64,000 nucleotides of DNA from Pseudomonas massiliensis (GTDB lineage: Bacteria; Pseudomonadota; Gammaproteobacteria; Pseudomonadales; Pseudomonadaceae), in contig NZ_CCYK01000006.1 of NCBI RefSeq assembly GCF_000826105.1, positions 62,001 through 126,000 of the forward strand, in the 5' to 3' direction. Numbering within the stretch: position 1 is the first letter of the stretch; each line of letters opens with the position of its first letter. Below the pieces are notes generated by a model that searched no databases, was not told where the DNA came from, and saw nothing but the letters and a program-made list of their open reading frames with translations. The translations under genes and the position numbers were made by a program. Positions 21,772 through 29,870 of this stretch are shown here, one piece after another.

Positions 21772-22044
21772 TTATTCTTGGTCATCATCTTCGTCGGCGG
21801 AAAAGGCACTGAGCAAGCGCAGCCGGTGTTCGACACCTGCCGCGGCAATCTTCCAGCAGTCCTGTTCACCGTCGAAGCTTGCGGCGGCAACCGCTTGGAG
21901 GTCGAAATGCCAGCGCCGTTCCGTTCGCCCGTCCATGCACAGCAAGCTGAGCCCGTCATCGGCCAGGCCGAATTCGAAACAGTAGAGCTCGTCGATGACG
22001 AGCATGTCAGCGCTTTCCAGCGCTTGGGCCAGGGATAGGCTCAT
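21772..22044 (-). CDS. DUF5629-like small protein
   Basis: Acidic protein of 90 residues (MSLSLAQALESADMLVIDEL...) ending in a run of Asp and Glu (FSADEDDDQE). It resembles the small Pseudomonas proteins grouped as DUF5629, recognised by the LESADMLxIDxLYxFxF opening; I give that name from memory. There is no signal peptide or membrane helix. Function unknown. It is encoded alone between the lactonase and AraD1 genes. Confidence 0.7.
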   Translation of the reverse strand: MSLSLAQALESADMLVIDELYCFEFGLADDGLSLLCMDGRTERRWHFDLQAVAAASFDGEQDCWKIAAAGVEHRLRLLSAFSADEDDDQE

Positions 22045-22096
22045 GGAAGCTCCACAGAGGTAAAAGGCGGCATTCTACCCCCGTGGTGCCGGCGAG

Positions 22097-23089
22097 TTAC
22101 AAAACCTTCACGCCGCCTGGGTGGAACACGGCCTCGGCCGGGACGATCCCATTGACCAGGGGCGCGCCGAAGGCATCCAGGTCGATTTCGAAGCGGTCAC
22201 CGGGGCGCGCGGCGATGCCGTCAGCGAAGGATAGCGTTGCCGTGCCGAAGAAGTGCACATGCACGTCGCCTGGCCTGAGGAACTGCGCGTACTTGAAGTG
22301 GTGATATTCCAGATTCTCGAAGCTGTGGCACATATTGGCCGCGCCGCTGAGAAACTCTTTCTCCCATAGCACCTTGCCGTCCCGGTGAATGCGACTGGTC
22401 CCGGCCAGATGCTCGGGTAGCGGGCCAACGCGCAGCTCGGGGCCGAACGAGCAGGCGCGCAGCTTCGAATGGGCCAGGTAGAGGTAGTTCTTGCGCTCCA
22501 TCACATGATCGGAGAACTCGTTGCCCAACGCGTAACCCAGGCGATACGGCCGGTGGTCCGGGCCGATCACGTACAGACCGGCCAATTCCGGTTCCTCGCC
22601 AGCGTCCTCGGCGAAGGGCGGAAGCGGGAAGGCAGCGCCCGGGCGTACCAAAATGCTGCCGTCACCCTTGTAGAACCATTCCGGCTGCACGCCTGCCTGG
22701 CCCGCCGGCGGCTTGCCGCCCTCCACGCCCCACTTGAACACCTTCATGCTGTCGGTGATGGCGCTGTCGTCCTGAGCTTGCTGGTGCATCTTGTCCCGGG
22801 TGGAGGCACTGCCCAGGTGAGTCAGTCCGGTACCGGTCACCAGCACGTGGGCAGTGTCAGGATGATCCAGGGGCGACAGGATACGCTGCTCTTCGAGCAG
22901 TTCCCGGTAGTCCAGCCGTTCGCCTCGACGGTAGCGGTCAACCTGGGTTGCCAGGTCACGTCCCTCGTCGATAGCCTGCAAGGCCAGCTCGCGGGTGCTG
23001 GCGACGCCCAGCAGCAACTGGACCTGTTGTTCTTCGACCAGGCCGACGTGGCGGTTGCCATCAGCGGTTTGCACTTGTACTAGACGCAT
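22097..23089 (-). CDS. AraD1/GguC family protein (fumarylacetoacetase-like fold)
   Basis: Protein of 330 residues of the GguC/AraD1 family, related to the fumarylacetoacetate hydrolase superfamily. The metal-binding pattern is visible in YVIGPDHRPYRLGYALGNEF and downstream in GDVHVHFFGTATLSFADGI. AraD1-type enzymes act in non-phosphorylative sugar-acid breakdown, for example on 2-keto-3-deoxy-L-arabonate. That matches the neighbouring MFS transporter and IlvD/Edd dehydratase. The gene is 21 bases downstream of the MFS gene on the same strand, so they form an operon. The exact sugar is not readable. Confidence 0.85.
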   Translation of the reverse strand: MRLVQVQTADGNRHVGLVEEQQVQLLLGVASTRELALQAIDEGRDLATQVDRYRRGERLDYRELLEEQRILSPLDHPDTAHVLVTGTGLTHLGSASTRDKMHQQAQDDSAITDSMKVFKWGVEGGKPPAGQAGVQPEWFYKGDGSILVRPGAAFPLPPFAEDAGEEPELAGLYVIGPDHRPYRLGYALGNEFSDHVMERKNYLYLAHSKLRACSFGPELRVGPLPEHLAGTSRIHRDGKVLWEKEFLSGAANMCHSFENLEYHHFKYAQFLRPGDVHVHFFGTATLSFADGIAARPGDRFEIDLDAFGAPLVNGIVPAEAVFHPGGVKVL

Positions 23090-23110
23090 GGTGAGGCTCT
23101 CTCTGGCAGG

Positions 23111-24421
23111 TCAGGAACGGGCGCTGGCGGCGAATTTTTCCGCGGGCAAGGCATGGCGCTTCTCCAGCACCCGGTACACGATGAACGTCAGCGCCAGGCC
23201 AAACAGCATGACGCCGGTGAGGAAATAAAGGCCGCTGGCGAGTTGGCCGGTGGCCTCTTTCAGCGCGCCCACCACGAAGGGGCCCAGGTAGCCGCCCAGG
23301 TTGCCGACCGAGTTGATCAAGGCAATGCCTGCCGCGGCGCTGGCGCCAGCGAAGAAGCGACCCGGCAATGTCCAGAACACGGCCGTGCAGGAGAACAGCG
23401 AGAACGCCACCAGGCACAGGGCCGCCAGTTGCAGGGCCGGGCCGGCCAGCCAGGCCGCGCCGAACAGGCCGGCGGCCCCGAGCACATAAAGCACGGCGAG
23501 ATGGCCATAGCGATCATTGAGGCGGTCCGAGCTGCGCGGCACGATCAGCAGGCCAATGATGCCGAACACATAGGGCACCGCCGAAATGAAGCCCGTTGTC
23601 AGGTCACTGCCGCCGAACTGCTTGATCAAGGTGGGCAACCACAGGCCCAGGCCGTAGATACTCAGCGTAACCGGCAGGTAGAACAGCGCTAGCAGCAGTA
23701 CCCGGAAGTCCTTGAGCGCATGCAAGGGGTTGCCGTGGCGGGTTTGTCCGAACTCGCGCAGATCCTTGTCCAGTTCGGCCGCCAGCCAGGCCTTCTCAGC
23801 GTCGCTGAGCCAGGTCACCTGCCCTGGGCCGTCCGGCAGCCAACGCAATACCGGCCAAGTCAGCAGGATCGCCGGTAAGCCGATGACGATGAACAGCCAC
23901 TGCCAGCCATGCAGGCCCAGCACCCCGTCCAGCCCCAACAGGCCGCCGGAAACCGGGCCGGTGATCATCATGGCGATAGGCTGGGAAAGGATGAACAGCC
24001 CCAGGATCTTGCCGCGGTGGCGGACCGGAAACCATTGGGTAATGTAATAGAGCACGCCAGGGAAGAACCCTGCCTCGGCGGCGCCGAGCAGGAAGCGCAT
24101 GACATAGAAGCTGGTCGGCCCCTGGATGAACGCCATGCCGATGGTGATGGCGCCCCACGTAAGCATGATTCGGGCGAACCAGCGACGCGCGCCGAAGCGC
24201 TCCAGCATCAGGTTGCTCGGAATTTCCAGCAGGAAGTAACCGATGAAGAACAGCCCGGCACCCATGCCATAGGCGGCATCCCCGATGCCGACGTCTGCCC
24301 CCATGTGGAGCTTGGCGAAGCCCACCGCGGAGCGGTCCACGTAGGCAATCAGGTACAGCAGGACAAGGAACGGAATCAGCTTGAAGGTGATGCGGCGTAT
24401 AAGCCCGAGTTCCTGGCTCAT
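23111..24421 (-). CDS. MFS transporter (anion:cation symporter family, sugar-acid type)
   Basis: Twelve-helix major facilitator of about 436 residues. The start at 24421 gives MSQELGLIRRITFKLIPFLV and has TGGAGA eight bases upstream; a longer frame to 24553 has no such support and runs over the putative operator. Family features are YVDRSAVGFAKLHM in helix 1, the loop motif LERFGARRWFARIML, and GAAEAGFFPGVLYYITQWFP in helix 4, all characteristic of the ACS group that takes up galactonate, glucarate and phthalate. It probably imports the sugar acid processed by the divergent dehydratase and the downstream AraD1 protein. Confidence 0.88.
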   Translation of the reverse strand: MSQELGLIRRITFKLIPFLVLLYLIAYVDRSAVGFAKLHMGADVGIGDAAYGMGAGLFFIGYFLLEIPSNLMLERFGARRWFARIMLTWGAITIGMAFIQGPTSFYVMRFLLGAAEAGFFPGVLYYITQWFPVRHRGKILGLFILSQPIAMMITGPVSGGLLGLDGVLGLHGWQWLFIVIGLPAILLTWPVLRWLPDGPGQVTWLSDAEKAWLAAELDKDLREFGQTRHGNPLHALKDFRVLLLALFYLPVTLSIYGLGLWLPTLIKQFGGSDLTTGFISAVPYVFGIIGLLIVPRSSDRLNDRYGHLAVLYVLGAAGLFGAAWLAGPALQLAALCLVAFSLFSCTAVFWTLPGRFFAGASAAAGIALINSVGNLGGYLGPFVVGALKEATGQLASGLYFLTGVMLFGLALTFIVYRVLEKRHALPAEKFAASARS

Positions 24422-24520
24422 GAGGCGGTCTCCAGGTCTGTTGTTGTTATGAACCTGTCTAGGGCGGGGCTTCGGCCGGAAGCCATGGCCAACGCCCCTC
24501 TTAGATGTCGCTGGACTATA

Positions 24521-24531
24521 TAGTATTACTA
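24521..24531. promoter_or_regulatory. Putative FadR/GntR-type operator
   Basis: The sequence TAGTATTACTA matches the TNGTNNNACNA consensus of FadR-subfamily GntR regulators. It is the core of a perfect inverted repeat (ATAGTA-T-TACTAT, 24520-24532). It lies between the divergent transporter and dehydratase genes, about 100 bases from each start, where one site could control both. A FadR-type regulator is encoded at 39448-40224. Confidence 0.65.
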
Positions 24532-24619
24532 TTTGAGCAACAAGATCTTCCAATTAGCCGTGACTGCGCCTATTTTAGATGCACGCGCCATCATTAGTCT
24601 TACAATAAGAGAGCCCGCC

Positions 24620-26368
24620 ATGTCTGATACGCCTGACAAAAAACCCACCCTGCGCTCGGCCCAATGGTTCGGGACCAACGACAAGAACGGCTTCATGTAC
24701 CGCAGCTGGATGAAGAATCAGGGCATTGCCGATCACCAGTTCCATGGCAAGCCTATCATCGGCATCTGCAATACCTGGTCCGAGCTCACTCCCTGCAATG
24801 CCCACTTCCGTCAGATCGCCGAGCATGTGAAGCGCGGCGTGCTCGAGGCCGGCGGCTTTCCGGTCGAGTTTCCGGTGTTTTCCAATGGCGAGTCGAACCT
24901 GCGCCCCACCGCCATGCTCACCCGTAACCTGGCAAGCATGGACGTAGAGGAAGCCATTCGCGGCAATCCGGTCGACGGCGTGGTGCTGCTCACCGGTTGC
25001 GACAAGACCACCCCTGCCCTATTGATGGGCGCCGCCAGTTGCGACGTGCCGGCCATAGTGGTCACCGGCGGGCCTATGCTCAACGGCAAGCACAATGGCC
25101 GGGACATCGGCGCCGGCACCATCGTCTGGCAGATGCACGAAGCCTACAAGGGCGGCCTCATCGGCCTGGATGAGTTTCTTTCCGCCGAGGCCGGCATGTC
25201 CCGCTCGGCGGGTACCTGCAACACCATGGGCACCGCCTCGACCATGGCCTGCATGGCCGAGTCCCTGGGGGTTTCCCTGCCTCATAACGCCGCCATTCCC
25301 GCGGTGGACTCGCGGCGCTATGTACTGGCGCATATGTCCGGCATGCGCGCCGTGGAAATGGTCAAGGAAGACTTGCGCTTGTCGAAGGTTCTGACCCGGG
25401 AGGCTTTCGAAAACGCCATCCGCATCAATGCCGCCATTGGCGGCTCCACCAATGCGGTCATCCATCTTAAAGCCATTGCCGGACGCATGGGCGTGGATCT
25501 GGAACTGGACGATTGGACGCGTATCGGTCGAGGTACCCCCACCCTGGTGGACTTGCAGCCCTCGGGCCGCTTCCTGATGGAAGAGTTCTACTATGCCGGC
25601 GGGCTGCCCGCGGTGCTGCGCCGCCTCGGCGAGCATAATCTGCTGCCCCACCCCGACGCCCTGACCGTCAATGGCAGGTCGCTCTGGGAGAATGTGAAAG
25701 CCGCGCCTATCTATGGCCAGGATGAAGTGATCCGGGCCATCGATAATCCCTTGGTCGCTGACGGCGGCATTTGCGTGCTACGTGGAAACCTGGCTCCCAA
25801 TGGCGCGGTGCTCAAGCCTTCGGCGGCCACGCCGGCGCTGATGCAACACCGTGGGCGCGCCGTGGTTTTCGAAAACTTCGAGATGTACAAGGCGCGGATC
25901 AACGACCCGGATCTGGATGTGGACGCCGATTCCATCCTGGTGATGAAGAATTGCGGGCCCAAGGGTTACCCCGGCATGGCCGAGGTGGGCAACATGGGCC
26001 TGCCCGCCAAGCTGCTGGCCAAGGGCGTGACCGACATGGTGCGCATTTCAGACGCCCGCATGAGTGGCACGGCCTATGGCACTGTGGTCTTGCATGTGGC
26101 TCCCGAAGCGGCCGCAGGCGGGCCCCTGGCGGCTGTGCGCGAGGGCGACTGGATCGAGCTCGATTGCGCCAGCGGCCGCTTGCATCTGGACATCAGCGAT
26201 GAAGAGCTCGCCGCTCGGCTGGCGGACTGGCAGCCGGCGACAAGCAACCTAATCCCCGGCGGCTACCGTCAGCTCTACATCGACCATGTCATGCAGGCCG
26301 ACCAAGGCTGTGACTTCGATTTCCTGGTAGGCTGCCGGGGATCAGAGGTGCCGCGGCACTCGCACTGA
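24620..26368 (+). CDS. IlvD/Edd family sugar-acid dehydratase (arabonate/xylonate type)
   Basis: Dehydratase of 582 residues that would remove water from an aldonic acid to give a 2-keto-3-deoxy acid, using an Fe-S cluster and Mg2+. The start at 24620 gives MSDTPDKKPTLRSAQWFG; the in-frame start at 24533 would place coding over the operator. Conserved blocks are GICNTWSELTPCNAHFR, LTGCDKTTPALLMGAASCDV, GTCNTMGTASTMACMAESLG and NCGPKGYPGMAEVGNMGLP. The length and the RSAQWFG opening fit the sugar-acid branch rather than IlvD of branched-chain amino acid synthesis. It is divergent from the MFS-AraD1 operon and presumably co-regulated with it. Confidence 0.88.
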   Translation: MSDTPDKKPTLRSAQWFGTNDKNGFMYRSWMKNQGIADHQFHGKPIIGICNTWSELTPCNAHFRQIAEHVKRGVLEAGGFPVEFPVFSNGESNLRPTAMLTRNLASMDVEEAIRGNPVDGVVLLTGCDKTTPALLMGAASCDVPAIVVTGGPMLNGKHNGRDIGAGTIVWQMHEAYKGGLIGLDEFLSAEAGMSRSAGTCNTMGTASTMACMAESLGVSLPHNAAIPAVDSRRYVLAHMSGMRAVEMVKEDLRLSKVLTREAFENAIRINAAIGGSTNAVIHLKAIAGRMGVDLELDDWTRIGRGTPTLVDLQPSGRFLMEEFYYAGGLPAVLRRLGEHNLLPHPDALTVNGRSLWENVKAAPIYGQDEVIRAIDNPLVADGGICVLRGNLAPNGAVLKPSAATPALMQHRGRAVVFENFEMYKARINDPDLDVDADSILVMKNCGPKGYPGMAEVGNMGLPAKLLAKGVTDMVRISDARMSGTAYGTVVLHVAPEAAAGGPLAAVREGDWIELDCASGRLHLDISDEELAARLADWQPATSNLIPGGYRQLYIDHVMQADQGCDFDFLVGCRGSEVPRHSH

Positions 26369-26384
26369 GGCAGTAGCTGCCTCA
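26366..26384. terminator. Hairpin shared by two convergent genes
   Basis: A perfect eight-base-pair stem with a three-base loop (TGAGGCAG-TAG-CTGCCTCA) contains the stop codons of both the dehydratase and the convergent gene at 26382. No T-tract follows on either side, so termination efficiency is uncertain. Confidence 0.4.
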
Positions 26385-26852
26385 ACCGAACTTCAGGGCG
26401 TAGTTGTTACGGACGTGCCGGTTGATATAGGTGGTCAAGCCAGTACCCCGCTTGGCCAGGCGCTGCATCTCGTACACCGCTGCCAGCCCCGGGCGGTTGG
26501 CGTCGTAAAGGTAAAGGGTCGAGCGGTCGACAAAGCGCAGCGTGATGCTGTCCCCGTCGATGCGATAAGCCACCACCCCGCTGTTGCCGTTCGGGCTGGC
26601 ATAGGGCTGCAGGGCGCTGCTGGCCTCCGATGCGCCTTCGGCGCCCGGCGTTGGGGTGGGTGCTGGCGTCGGCGCCGTGCGGATGCCCTGCTCCGCGTCC
26701 CGCACGGCGCGCTTGACCTTCTTGCGCCAGCCCGGCCAGCTCTCCGGCTTTTTCTTGCGGGTGAACTGCCGTTGCCTGCCCAGGTAATCTTGCCCGAAGG
26801 CAGCCTGAGCAAGCCCCTTGCGCCCTGGAATCTCGTTTTCCATTTCACTCAT
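26382..26852 (-). CDS. Hypothetical protein with KTSC-like C-terminal domain
   Basis: Protein of 156 residues in two parts. The first 80 are basic and disordered (many Lys/Arg, then a Pro-Thr repeat APTPAPTPTPG). The last 65 (SGVVAYRIDGDSITLRFVDR onward, with TLYLYD and INRHVRNNYALKF) follow the pattern of the KTSC domain: a small beta-sheet carrying a Y-x-Y strand and a final [YF]-x-N-x-x-[IV]-R motif. KTSC domains occur in phage and accessory proteins and are thought to bind nucleic acid or protein. The assignment is by pattern only. It converges on the dehydratase and shares its terminal hairpin. Confidence 0.6.
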   Translation of the reverse strand: MSEMENEIPGRKGLAQAAFGQDYLGRQRQFTRKKKPESWPGWRKKVKRAVRDAEQGIRTAPTPAPTPTPGAEGASEASSALQPYASPNGNSGVVAYRIDGDSITLRFVDRSTLYLYDANRPGLAAVYEMQRLAKRGTGLTTYINRHVRNNYALKFG

Positions 26853-27166
26853 TCTTTAGTGCACGAATGAACCAACGATCTTGTTTGCTCGCCGTCGTTG
26901 TGTTCGGCCCGACTGCGACTATTCAGGCTGGAGAACATCCTTTCCATCAGCGCAACGGTTCACCGCAAGCACCGCACTAAAACTACTATCAGGCCGACAA
27001 CCCCTGCAAAGCCTGAACCCTAAAATAGTAGAAATACTCCCAATCCTACTACTATCTTAGTAGCCCTCTGTTACCTGCCCTCCCTGGCCGCCCCCTTGCT
27101 CACCTACGTAGCCACCCAGCCGCCAGCCAACAGCCGCCGAGCGACGCCCCCCCGGAGCCAATTTTG
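26853..27166. promoter_or_regulatory. Island-edge intergenic region with repeated CTACTAT motifs
   Basis: This 314-base stretch upstream of the gene at 27167 has no convincing ORF. The heptamer CTACTAT or its complement occurs at 26983-26989, 27025-27031 and twice overlapping in 27046-27063. The last place forms the perfect inverted repeat CTACTA-TCT-TAGTAG (27049-27063). These look like clustered operator half-sites for the downstream two-gene operon. Confidence 0.4.
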
Positions 27167-28069
27167 ATGGACATGATGCGGTTCAACGATTTCTATCTCC
27201 GCCTGTACAAGGGCGACGCCAAGCAGGACGGCCCGGCCATCTTGGAGGATTTCTACACCCTCTGGCGGGAAGCGGAAAATTCGGGCGTGGACGCAGAGTT
27301 TCTCCGCGAAGAAGCCAAGGGCGTCCTTCAGCGAATCGTGGCCAAGGATTTGTTCTTATTGGCTGCCTGTGAGTGGATCGGGACAAAGGGTCATTTCAAG
27401 CTCGGCAAGGCACTGGCCCACGAGGTTAGCGTCCACTACCTGCAACAGCCTGAGTTACTGAAATTTGCGCTATCCGAGACCACCGAAGAATGCGCCACTA
27501 CCGTAGCCCGTAGGTTGTGTGCGCTGGATGTCCCGGTAGCAGTCTCACTCGGATGGGCGCTGAGCATCAGCGAAGACCTACCTCCGAGCCAACTGATTGC
27601 GAGCACCATAGCCAAGGTCACCAATTTCCTAGCCACGGAACACCCGGCAACCTGTAAACGCCTTCTGGATTCAAAGTCATCGCCGTTTGCTGACTCGCAG
27701 GTTGCCCAGCAACTAGCAGGAAGGCTTGCCACTGAACTCGATGCCTTGGAAGCGCTGCCCCAGTTGGTCGAGCTCCGGATGTCATCGGAAATGCGCCGGA
27801 GCTTCCGCTACCTGCGCCGAAATGAAAGACGAGCGGTCACCGAGCGAGCGCAAGGCGATTCCTTCCTCGCCGACATGTTTATGCTTTCGGAGCATTTCAA
27901 ATACGCCAACCAAGTCGCAGTGGAACACCACAACAATCAGCAAAAGGTAGAGACCATGATCCCCATGTTCACTCATGAGATGAGTGTGGAACTGCCCCAG
28001 ACCTGGATCGCCGATCCTCTCCTTTATGGACACATGGTGGCGGATCTGTGGGAGGTGGCCGGCCAATGA
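27167..28069 (+). CDS. Uncharacterised island protein, first gene of a coupled pair
   Basis: Protein of 300 residues that I do not recognise. It appears all-helical, with repeated amphipathic segments such as EFLREEAKGVLQRIVAKDLF, no membrane helix, no nucleotide-binding loop and no evident catalytic motif. A conserved-looking stretch is RSFRYLRRNERRAVTERAQG (about 210-230). I chose the ATG at 27167 (CGGAG nine bases upstream) over the TTG one codon before it. Its stop overlaps the next start (ATGA), so the two proteins are probably made together and may form a complex. It could be a sensor, adaptor or antitoxin-like partner of the nuclease-like second protein; this is inference. Confidence 0.75.
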   Translation: MDMMRFNDFYLRLYKGDAKQDGPAILEDFYTLWREAENSGVDAEFLREEAKGVLQRIVAKDLFLLAACEWIGTKGHFKLGKALAHEVSVHYLQQPELLKFALSETTEECATTVARRLCALDVPVAVSLGWALSISEDLPPSQLIASTIAKVTNFLATEHPATCKRLLDSKSSPFADSQVAQQLAGRLATELDALEALPQLVELRMSSEMRRSFRYLRRNERRAVTERAQGDSFLADMFMLSEHFKYANQVAVEHHNNQQKVETMIPMFTHEMSVELPQTWIADPLLYGHMVADLWEVAGQ

Positions 28070-29751
28070 GTATCCAACTGGTTTTATCCCATTACCTTTC
28101 AGGGCTTCGCGAACGCGACGAGTTAGACGCCCTCCTCCCGGATTTGCTTCAGGCGATGGGCCACTCGGTGCTGAGCCGCGCCCAAGTTGGTGTGAACCAA
28201 GGCGGGGTTGACGTGATGTCCACCAAGGAAAATGAAGAGGGTGACACGGAAGTCTTCATGTTTGTCATCAAATTTGGGAACGTAAGCCGAGGTGACTTCT
28301 ACGGTAGTCAGCAAGCAATCCTTCCGTCCATCCTCCAGGCATCGACCGAGTACCTCCGGAACCGATTGCCCGAAGCGTTGCGCGGTTTCAAGAAGCGGAT
28401 CGTCCTTGTCTCAAACGGTGTTCTGAAACAGGATGCCCAGTCGGATTATGCCTCCCTGTCGACCCAAGTAACCGAGATGGCCCCCCTGTGTTCGCTGGAT
28501 TTTTGGGGTATGGATCAGCTGAGCCCGTTCATTGAGAAGTACCTCTTTGACGATGCACTGCTGCTCGAAAAAGGTAAATCTGACCTCCGAGCAGCACTGG
28601 CAGGCCTAGAAGACACGCAGGCCTCATTCTCCAGGTTCGTGCGGTTCGTCGATGATTGCTTGAGCGCCAAGGAAGATGACCAAGACGTATCCGGCAATTC
28701 TCGTCGGAACCGCTTCTATAAACGGGCGGCTGCGGCGGCGGTGGGATGGGCAGTGCTGCTGGTTTGGGGCGAGAGCGAAGGCAACCAAAAGCCAGGTGTT
28801 CTCGCCGGTGAATACCTCTTACTCCGCCTGTGGGGCGAATCGGTCAAGCTGGGGGTGCAAAATGAGGCTCAATTCACCAAGAGATTTGAAACGCTTGCCC
28901 AGCTCCACGCCGATGCCCTGCTGCGGTACTACGAACGCGTAATGCCGTCACTTCTCAACCGCCGGAACATCCTCCGGTACCGCCCTGATCATGTGCTCTA
29001 TTTGGACTTGATCTGCGAAGAGCTGGGCCGGTTGGGCACCACGATTCTTTTGCTCTTAACTCTGAAGTCCGATCGGAAAATCGTAGTGGCCGCGCATGGT
29101 TGTTTGGTGTCCCTCGTCAACGAACACAATGGCTGTCTCCTGCCGGCCTATGACGGACAGGCCATCGATCTCTCGCTTGCTATGGGGGCGATCCTGGCAA
29201 CTGGTGACCACACCAGCGCACGCTCTATGCTTCAGGAATGCATAGATCGCTTCGACACAGCTCTAAGGCAGAACAGAGTCATGCCTGTAGACACTGATGA
29301 CCTGGAAGACGCATTGGCGTTGTACTACGGAAAGGAGCCTGACAAGGCACGATTCTTCAAAACCACGACGCTCGTGCCAATGCTAGGAACCATGGCAGCC
29401 GTGCTGGGTGATCAGGACAGCCTCACCCAGCTGTCTGACGAGATCATCCCGAGATTGGAAGGTGTGACCAAGGAGCGCTGGTACCCCCAAAGAGCGCTGG
29501 AGACATTGGTTTGCTCCGATGCTTACGTGAATGGTGTTGGGATATCACGAGGCCTTACCGGCTTTCAGCCATCGTCAGCTGAGGAGCTGGAAGCATCTCT
29601 GAAGGCACCTGAAAAGGCCGCGCTTCCCGAAGATTTTTCTTGGCATGGCACTCCCTGGGAAGTATTAATTGCACCTTCAGCAAGGTTGCACCGTCACCCA
29701 GTACCGACTTGGTATCTGGCGAAGCTCGCGGGATTACAGCGATCTTCATAG
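28066..29751 (+). CDS. Uncharacterised island protein with degenerate restriction-endonuclease-like N-terminus
   Basis: Protein of 561 residues. Residues 20-95 resemble a PD-(D/E)XK (Mrr/restriction-like) fold. They show LLPDLLQAMGHSVLSRAQVG, then QGGVDVMS with Asp49, and after a turn EVFMFVIKFG with Lys69, where the usual Glu/Gln-x-Lys is Val67-Ile68-Lys69. The segment GDFYGSQQAILPSI follows as the next helix. The missing acidic residue suggests an inactive or shifted active site. Residues 100-175 look like an alpha/beta extension, and the rest (about 180-561) is helical. The start overlaps the upstream gene (ATGA). I cannot name the family; anti-phage defence is a plausible guess from the fold and the island setting. 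Confidence 0.75.
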   Translation: MSIQLVLSHYLSGLRERDELDALLPDLLQAMGHSVLSRAQVGVNQGGVDVMSTKENEEGDTEVFMFVIKFGNVSRGDFYGSQQAILPSILQASTEYLRNRLPEALRGFKKRIVLVSNGVLKQDAQSDYASLSTQVTEMAPLCSLDFWGMDQLSPFIEKYLFDDALLLEKGKSDLRAALAGLEDTQASFSRFVRFVDDCLSAKEDDQDVSGNSRRNRFYKRAAAAAVGWAVLLVWGESEGNQKPGVLAGEYLLLRLWGESVKLGVQNEAQFTKRFETLAQLHADALLRYYERVMPSLLNRRNILRYRPDHVLYLDLICEELGRLGTTILLLLTLKSDRKIVVAAHGCLVSLVNEHNGCLLPAYDGQAIDLSLAMGAILATGDHTSARSMLQECIDRFDTALRQNRVMPVDTDDLEDALALYYGKEPDKARFFKTTTLVPMLGTMAAVLGDQDSLTQLSDEIIPRLEGVTKERWYPQRALETLVCSDAYVNGVGISRGLTGFQPSSAEELEASLKAPEKAALPEDFSWHGTPWEVLIAPSARLHRHPVPTWYLAKLAGLQRSS

Positions 29752-29870
29752 TACGGCTCGACCCATCCCATCATTTCAATCCATAGAAAGGCTAGGCCCG
29801 ACCTACACCGCATTGGGAGGTAGACGGGATGGACTCCGAAACCGGGAAATTGCAAAATTAAGGCTAACCC

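Noticed and set aside
26980..27065. Repeated CTACTAT motifs as a CRISPR array
   Set aside because: The repeats are only seven bases, irregularly spaced and without spacers or cas genes.
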